From the NCBI GenBank assembly GCA_028386065.3, contig JAKUCV010007733.1, positions 1 through 64,000 on the forward strand: 64,000 bases of DNA. The letters are read 5' to 3'. The translations under genes and the position numbers were made by a program. Each line of letters starts with the position of its first letter. Within the stretch, counting starts at the first letter, position 1. Of this stretch, positions 57,947-64,000 are shown piece after piece. The notes under the pieces are model-generated. The model made no database searches. It had not been told where the DNA came from and saw nothing but the letters and a program-made list of their open reading frames with translations. The stretch comes from Turnera subulata (lineage: Eukaryota > Streptophyta > Magnoliopsida > Malpighiales > Passifloraceae).

Positions 57947-59409
57947 AGTTAACACGTAGTGGAATCAAATCTGAAACCATCACAGGGTCCATGTGAAACG
58001 GGATAAATCGAATAGATGAGATTCAACACCTGTTTTGGTTGAGGTCTTTCACTCAACTGTTGAGCTGAATCAATTTGAAACCAGACAAAGAATACGATTT
58101 CTCTAAGGTATCCACACGAACTGTTAATCTCCAAGAACCGTCACACGATCTCTGGATTGAACCCTCACAATCTCTCTTCTCACTGTGCTAGTTGTTTCTA
58201 AGAATGAGAGAACAACTAGGGCTTTTCTGTCAACTAATTTTGTGTGATGTGTAGCCACCCTTATCACCAAGGCATATACCACACATATATAGAGACATAA
58301 AACCCTGGGTGTATTGGGTTTGCCCTAATCATATTTGGGCTGTAATATTTTTTGGGCTTAATAATAAGCTTAAGTAAGGCTTATTATTAATAATCTGAGA
58401 CTAGGTCCAATAACTTATCCAAACTTTTGGACTCATGGCTCAAATTAACAGTCCTAAGTGTGCGACCCTATAGGCTCTAATCACGTTGGCAATAATTATA
58501 AATCACATTTATAATTATAAACAATGAGCGGTGTCTAGCAACACATCATTGCTACCCAAGTGACAAGATCAATACCGATTCAACAAGCCTTATTATTATT
58601 GTGTCTTTGTCCTGTAATATCAAGATCAAACACGAGACATGGAATATGTCATTCTCGCATATGTTTAATCTGTGGTTTCTTGAATCCAAGTTAACTGTCC
58701 AAAACAAATACAATTGATATCCTTTATCGTTCAATTTGAGCACGACCATGCATTTTACAGTTCAACCCTATGAAGGGGCCCAACAGATATATTTCCCATT
58801 ACATGGGCTAGACAAATTCCATCTTGACCAAACAAATCCCACTACACATTATATTATATGCCCAGTAATAACTCCAATGTCAACCCAGCTACGAGTAACC
58901 AAGAGTAATATCAAAGCACATGACTCATATGTTGAGACCGTTGATGATCTCAGGTGTAAGGACAACACTTATAAGAACCACCAATGACAACATGCAATGA
59001 TCCATGTGGTGTTCTTAAGTTGGGTTGGTCTAGTCCACAAGTTCTCTAACTTGTACCCGTATGCAGACCTCATATCTCATATGACTCTCAACATACGCTA
59101 GTCTTAATTTATTATTACAACCCATCCATAATAATAATCAACTAGGGACTTTTAAGAATATATAATATTCTTGGGTTATAAATATGTCCAAGCAATCTTC
59201 ATAGATATAAATGGATAAATGAACATATTCATTGGAATAAAACCTTAATCCAGTATCATGACTCTAAAAGTAATATAATCATCCAATGATTGGTTTTTGG
59301 GCATAACGCTAACAATCTCCCACTTGCACTAAAGCCAATCATCCATGTATCTAATACCAATGGATCTACTATGACCATCATGCTTCTGTTGCGTGAGTGG
59401 CTTAGTCAA
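57947..59409 (-). mobile_element. Copia-type element fragment: 3' LTR and PPT
   Basis: On the minus strand, AAGTGGGAGAT (PPT) at about 59315-59325 is followed by TGTTAGCGTTATGCCC starting at 59314. The LTR extends to about 57947. About 95 bp of internal sequence remains before Athila G begins. It lacks the GGTTSRACC array of the related solo LTR. Confidence 0.7.
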
Positions 59410-59414
59410 CGGAT

Positions 59415-60822
59415 TGATGTGCATGAAATTACATACTTTTTACAACGCACACTGTCGTTTTTTCGCCTTGCATTCATCATTAATTCAAGGATTTAGATGT
59501 AAATTCACTTCTTTTCATGCCAAATCCATCTTTCCTTACCTTTGGATGCTTTCAGGTGCAATTTGGCGCTTTTTGGAGCATATTTGGCGATTTTGGGTCA
59601 GCAGCGCCGTTGTTGAAGAAATTGGACCAATTGCGAAGCAGCGTCGCTGTCGACAAAATATTTGCTCTTAAACCTTCTTTTTCAGAGAACCTTTCGTTCT
59701 GGAGGAGATTTGACGATTTCGGCCCAAAACCAATGAGGCACTGTGAAGTGCCCTTTTCCAGTACAAGCCGAATGCCTGACAGCGCCCCTGCAATGGCATT
59801 GGTGTCAAGACCCTATTTTTACTAGGGTTTGCGCCTAATTTCCAAGAGTATTTAAGAGGGGATGTACCTAGACACTCCCAGCATGGAAAGAAGATTTAAA
59901 GAGGAATTCTTGAAGCTAAAGTCTATGAGTTTTATTCCAATTCCTACATGCATAAATTCCTATCTTTTAGGAATAAAACCCGAGATATAAAAGCATCAGT
60001 TGCTGGACAAAATTAGGAGCTTTTGGAGGAGCAAAAACGTGAGGAATTGGCAAAGAAGAAGAGTGTAGCATTAGTCAATTTTTTATATTTTCTTTTATAG
60101 AAACGTCGACTTCTCTATCTTCTTTTATTTTTCTTCTTCATGAACTAATCTCTTTTATCTAGGTTTATGGCATGTAGCTATTTTTTTGATGTTATATTCA
60201 ATAATTCAGACTTGTTTCTTTAAATTCGTTATGCTTTGATTTGATATAGAGTGCTTAATAGTGTCTGCAGCTTGATCACCCTCAAACACTTCTTAGACGC
60301 CTTAGTGATGCACCTAACGGAGAAACTAAGAACTCAGACTGTTCTATAACAGACCTCTACGCCTACTGATCGTCGAAAGAGACTTTAGGGTTAGTTGAGG
60401 ATAACAGCGCCTGGCACAGCGACACTGCGCCCTAGGAAAGTGCTTCACTGACGAAAGCAGGTTGTTCCAGAACTAGGGTAGGTTTACAATTACATGTGAC
60501 AGTAGTTGGAGACAACTTAGGCTAGGTAGCCCTTAAAAGTGGACGAATTTACTACCAAGTTATTGAATTATTGTTGAACAGCTAGGCAGTAGTGAACCCC
60601 GGACAACCTAGGTTCCCATCCAATTGCGTTTTCTCTTATTTACACCTTACTTTCTGTTATTTATTTTATATAATTCTCTCATCATGATTTTTATTTATTT
60701 CATTTATTATTATTAGTCTAATCAATTAAGATCCTAAGGACAGTGTTGTTTCCGCAGTCCCTGTGATTCGACCTTGTTTACTACAGCAATGCTGCGCACT
60801 TGCAGCCGATTTTGCACAAACA
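59415..60822 (+). repeat. 5' LTR of G (1408 bp)
   Basis: It starts TGATGTGCATGAAATTACAT and ends GCACAAACA. It is repeated from 63752. A TATA-like GTATTTAAGAGG lies near 59848. It contains many CAGCGCCGCTG-like words. Confidence 0.85.
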
Positions 60823-60828
60823 AGTTTT

Positions 60829-60846
60829 TCGCGCCGTTGCTGGGGG
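60829..60846 (+). promoter_or_regulatory. Primer-binding site of G, tRNA-Asp-like
   Basis: TCGCGCCGTTGCTGGGGG differs from the family-1 site at three positions (second, thirteenth and last). It lies six bases after the LTR. Confidence 0.75.
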
Positions 60847-60963
60847 CTGCGCTAAATAATACTACTTAGTGTTTTTGATTGATTAGGCTCTTTTGTTTTC
60901 TAATTTTCTTTGTTTTCTTATGGCAGGTTGTTAACAGCGCCGCTGTAGACCCTCTAGCAGTGA

Positions 60964-61854
60964 ATGCAAACTAGGAGTAAGCATCCCGAGCTATTCCACA
61001 TTTCTAATATTGAAAGCACTGCTAGGGCAAACCGTGGGAAAGCAAGGCAACAGAAAGCAGCGGAGACTGCCGATACAGCAACCATCTGTGAAGTTTCATG
61101 TTGGTGTCTTGGAGAATGTCCCTGTAAAAGTTGTGAAGTTTTATATACCTTGTGACTTAATGAGCACACCCCAATTATTCTTGGGAGGCCTTTTCTCGCA
61201 ACAGCTGGTGCTGTTATTGATGTAAAGGATGGCAGCATCACATTTCGAGTTGGGGAGGAAATGGTGGAATTTAATGTCCAGAAGGCAATGGATTCAGAGC
61301 TGGAATCCAATGCTTGCTATATGGTGAATGCCATTAAAACTGTCGAGGAGGATATGCTTCATGCAGTAGGCGCTATAGGTGGCACTGTTGAGTCACAATC
61401 GTGTTCTTTGGCCAGCAAGGGTAGTCTAAAAGATGGTGACAACACTGTAGAGAAGGAAACGCAAAACCCATCAGCCATTCTAGATGTTGACTTCCAATTC
61501 CAAGCCTTGGAGATGTTAAGTCACAGCGGCATTGTCTCTCCTCCTATTGATGGGAAGGAGCCTCATGTAGTTGTGTCAAAGCTTTCATCATGCAAATTTA
61601 AACGAAAGAAGAGGAAGTTTAATGTGGGTGATAAAGTTTTTCTCTTTCACTCTCAGCTGAAACTCTCTAATGGCCAATTCTGTAATTGCTGGAGAGGGCC
61701 ATATACAGTGCTTGATTACCTTCTAAATGGTTATGTGGAGATTTGTGATGAGGAGGATAACACTTTCAAGGTGAATGGGAAGAAACTCAAGCATCAAAAT
61801 TCTGCAGCAGCAATGGTGAAAGAAATTCCTCAACTTCTCTTTGAGCCACCATGA
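60964..61854 (+). pseudogene. Fused gag start, protease remnant and GPY-like module of G
   Basis: ATG 60964 opens a basic stretch matching the gag start of B and C. An internal deletion then joins directly to the protease C-terminal half (about 61080-61290: Val-Pro-Val-Lys-Val-Val-Lys-Phe-Tyr-Ile-Pro, and a Leu-Gly-Gly/Arg-x-Phe block). The catalytic Asp-Leu-Gly segment is missing. From 61261 the frame is open to TGA at 61852: a linker rich in Ser/Glu, Gly-Asp-Lys-Val-Phe-Leu-Phe, Trp-Arg-Gly-Pro-Tyr-Thr-Val and a Lys-x-Asn-Gly-Lys-Lys-Leu-Lys end. That is the clearest GPY/F-type module of the window. A frameshift lies near 61140-61225. Confidence 0.72.
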
Positions 61855-61872
61855 GCAGCTTGAACTGCAAGG

Positions 61873-61921
61873 TGTCCAGCTACAAGACGTAAAAGAAGCG
61901 CTGCTCGGCAGGCAACCCGAG
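61873..61921 (+). other. Post-pol motif and hairpin of G
   Basis: GTCCAGCTACAAGACGTAAA is followed by CTCGG (61904-61908) pairing with CCGAG (61917-61921) around CAGGCAAC. Compared with C (CTTGG/CCAAG) one stem pair changed on both sides. Confidence 0.6.
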
Positions 61922-63751
61922 GTAATTTTTAATTTTCGTACATCCCTTTAGTTTTATTTTTGTTGTTTTGTTTTTGCTATTTTTACAGCCTTAAAAAGTA
62001 GAAAAATCAGAAAAACATAAAGACAGGGGCCATTTGATGGGAAGCAGCTGCTAGTGCATCACACCACTATCGGCAAACAGAGAAGCATACTTAACCCTAC
62101 TTTTGCACTTTTAATTTTCCACGTTTACTGTTTGCCATGTTGTGCTCATTGTTTGTTGTGCTAAATGTCCATTATACCCCTACATCCATGCATTTTTCAT
62201 CATCTGCATTTCACGTTTTATTTTCTGCATTTTATTCTTCTGTATTGTCCAGTATAAGTTTGGGGGTGTCCCTCACTTTTTTTTATGTTTTTGTGTTTAT
62301 GTTTTTTGTGCTTTATTTTTGCCCCATTGAGGACACTGTGGAATTTAAGTTTGGGGGAGGCAGAAATTAGCATTTCTTTGTTGTGTTTCGTTTATGCATT
62401 GTATTGTTTTGGCCAAAAGACTTGTTTTGTGTATGCTGTTGGTTTTTATATGCGTTTTCTCGACTTATTCGCTGATGCAGTATTCTGACAGTGTCGCTGC
62501 TTACTTGCTGTTTTCGATTCCTGTTTATTTTAACATTTGATTTTGGCTCATTTTTAGTTAAGCTTAGTCTATGCAGGATGTGAAATCGAAATCAGTATAG
62601 TAATCATGCCCCATCAAGGTAACAAGTGCCAATCTTTCCTTTAAAATTGGCAGTACAGTGGAGCTGTACCTACTGTTGACTATTTTAGAATCGACTCTTA
62701 CTTTTCTTTCAAGGCAAAATTTTTATCATCTTGGCATACTTAAGGACATGATATAAGCATTGTTTGTTGAGCTTACTTTTTTTTTTTATCTTAGCTATAT
62801 CACTATTTCATTTGACAACCCCGTTTGAGCCTAGGTTGATGGTTAATTTTCTTTAATATTACCCACATCATCATACCTTAGCTTTTTTAGCCTTGCACGA
62901 CCATCATGGTGCTTTTAAAGCACACTGTTCTTTGAATTTGTGCTCGACCCTGTCTGCTTGTTTTCCTAGTTCTAATTTTCAAGATGACAGTGTCATGGTA
63001 GCGTCGCTGCTAGGTGAAAAAGATTGAGTTTGTCAAACCTTTGATTGGAGCTTGGTAATTCAATGATATGGAGATTTGTAATGTACTACTTTAGGATCAA
63101 GGGAGTTTAATAAAAAAGGGGGTACTAAAAAAAAGTGAGGAAAAAAATCAAAATTAAATGTGGAAAAAGGTACCCATTATGCTCCCTTGACAATCTTTTA
63201 CTCACATTATCTCCTATAATCAATATGTGCTCCAATATTCTGGTTTTCTTGGTTTGTGTTCTAATTTGAGAAGAAGCTATCTAAGTTAGAATTTTGGAAG
63301 GTAAGCAGCTTTGTTAGCCTATCTAATTCCCATTCTTTGGTAGCCTAACCTATCCTCATTACAAGACCAAGAAAGACCTGTTGATCCTTGTTTATGCCTT
63401 GATGATCATTAGTGGAGACTGAAAATCTGAATCGGCTTATGAAATAGCAGTTTTTGGTCCTGGTACTTAACTTATCACATTGGCATGAGAAACTATGATG
63501 GTTAATGGTTGCTTGCTGCATTTCTTTTGATCATCTTTGTATCTGCTAACTTAGCTGGATTAGAGCTGATGAAATTTCTTTCAAAAAGGTATACAGGATA
63601 TTAAGCAGTGAGCACTGCCGCGTGCGTGACAGGTGCTGCTGATGTTGTTTAATTTGAGAGAGCACTTGTAATTTCCTACAATATCATTTTCTTTGTGTTC
63701 TGATTCGTGTTCTTGGTTGAGGACAAGCAAGGGTTTAAGTTTGAGAAAATT
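61922..63751 (+). other. 3' noncoding region of G with PPT-like boxes
   Basis: AGTTTGGGGGTGTCC (about 62256) and AAGTTTGGGGGAGG (about 62347) follow GAGGACACTGTGG. A third copy, TTAAGTTTGAGAAAATT, touches the 3' LTR at 63751. Family-2 dyad words occur near 62487, 62984-63012 and 63607. No ORF is supported. Confidence 0.6.
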
Positions 63752-64000
63752 TGATGTGCATGAAATTACATACTTTTTCCAGCGCACAATGTCCTCTTTT
63801 GGCCTTGCATTCAATATTAATTCATGCATTCAGATATAAAATCACTTCTTTTGATGCCAAATTCATCTTTCCTTACCCTTGGATGCTTTCAGGTTTAATT
63901 TTTGGTCAGCACCGCCGCTAATGAAGAAACTGGACCAATTCTCTAGCAGCGCCGTTGTCGATAAAATATCTGCTCTTTAACCTCATTTTTCAGAGAACCT
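63752..64000 (+). repeat. 3' LTR of G, first 249 bp
   Basis: It starts TGATGTGCATGAAATTACAT after the PPT and matches 59415 onwards. It has a deletion relative to the 5' LTR near 63900 (the GCGCTTTTTGGAGCATATTT-like stretch is missing). Confidence 0.88.

Larger units (their letters stand above)
59415..64000 (+). mobile_element. Athila derivative G, family 2, non-autonomous (3' LTR runs off the window)
   Basis: 5' LTR, tRNA-Asp-like PBS, gag start, protease remnant, GPY-like module, post-pol motif, PPT and the start of the 3' LTR are all in order. The internal region is only 2.9 kb. LTR sequence differs from family 1, though end layout and coding modules are homologous. It was inserted in the copia fragment; the putative left TSD is CGGAT. 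Confidence 0.85.

Overview
This window is plant nuclear DNA, almost certainly from a eudicot, in a repeat-dense and probably heterochromatic region. The evidence is the element content: Athila-type Ty3/gypsy elements primed by tRNA-Asp, Tat-type LTRs primed by tRNA-Arg, chromovirus-like (Tekay/Del-type) LTRs, a 5S-rRNA-bearing Cassandra-type TRIM LTR, a plant copia solo LTR, MULEs, a hAT MITE, and a nepenthesin-like aspartic protease. I cannot name the species. More than 90% of the window is transposon-derived. The one convincing host gene is an intronless secreted aspartic-protease-like gene at 37866-39176.

Layout. 1-199 is the end of a Cassandra-like LTR inserted in an Athila element (A) that runs to 10369. 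A has decayed pol, a decayed post-pol env-like (ATHILA-family) ORF and its 3' LTR. 10370-14603 is a pile of Tat-type LTR and leader pieces in both orientations. 14648-34068 is a three-level nest: a minus-strand chromovirus-like solo LTR (E) holds a minus-strand Athila derivative (B, 16987-33809), which holds a plus-strand non-autonomous chromovirus-like element (D, 18457-26751). D carries antisense, TATA-led ORFs in place of pol. 35131-37320 is an RNase-H-like pseudogene split by a MULE. The protease gene follows. A second MULE (40291-51102) encloses a full-length Athila derivative (C, 41339-50544), which in turn holds a 5S-bearing solo LTR. After a SINE, 51469-59409 contains Tat-type and copia LTRs. 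59415 to the window end is a second Athila lineage (G).

Main ideas. (1) Each retroelement family is sprinkled with its own short self-complementary word. In family 1 (A, B, C) it is ACAGGCTSAGCCTGT. In G it is ACAGCGCCGCTGT-like. In D's LTRs it is a cluster of GGGAT-GTYD-ATCCC mini-hairpins with compensatory stem changes. One copia LTR has a GGTTSRACC array and a Tat LTR has a GGTCATGACC array. I know of no standard feature that explains this. (2) Elements B, C and G, from two lineages, lack RT, RNase H and the integrase core but keep protease-region sequence and an integrase-C-terminal (GPY/F-like) module. (3) Two Cassandra-like LTRs sit about 25 bp apart in homologous Athila coding sequence. 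(4) D carries antisense ORFs with their own TATA and AATAAA signals.

Almost all retroelement ORFs are broken. Insertion order was read from nesting and target-site duplications (TSDs). No similarity searches were run, so family names rest on motifs and termini.
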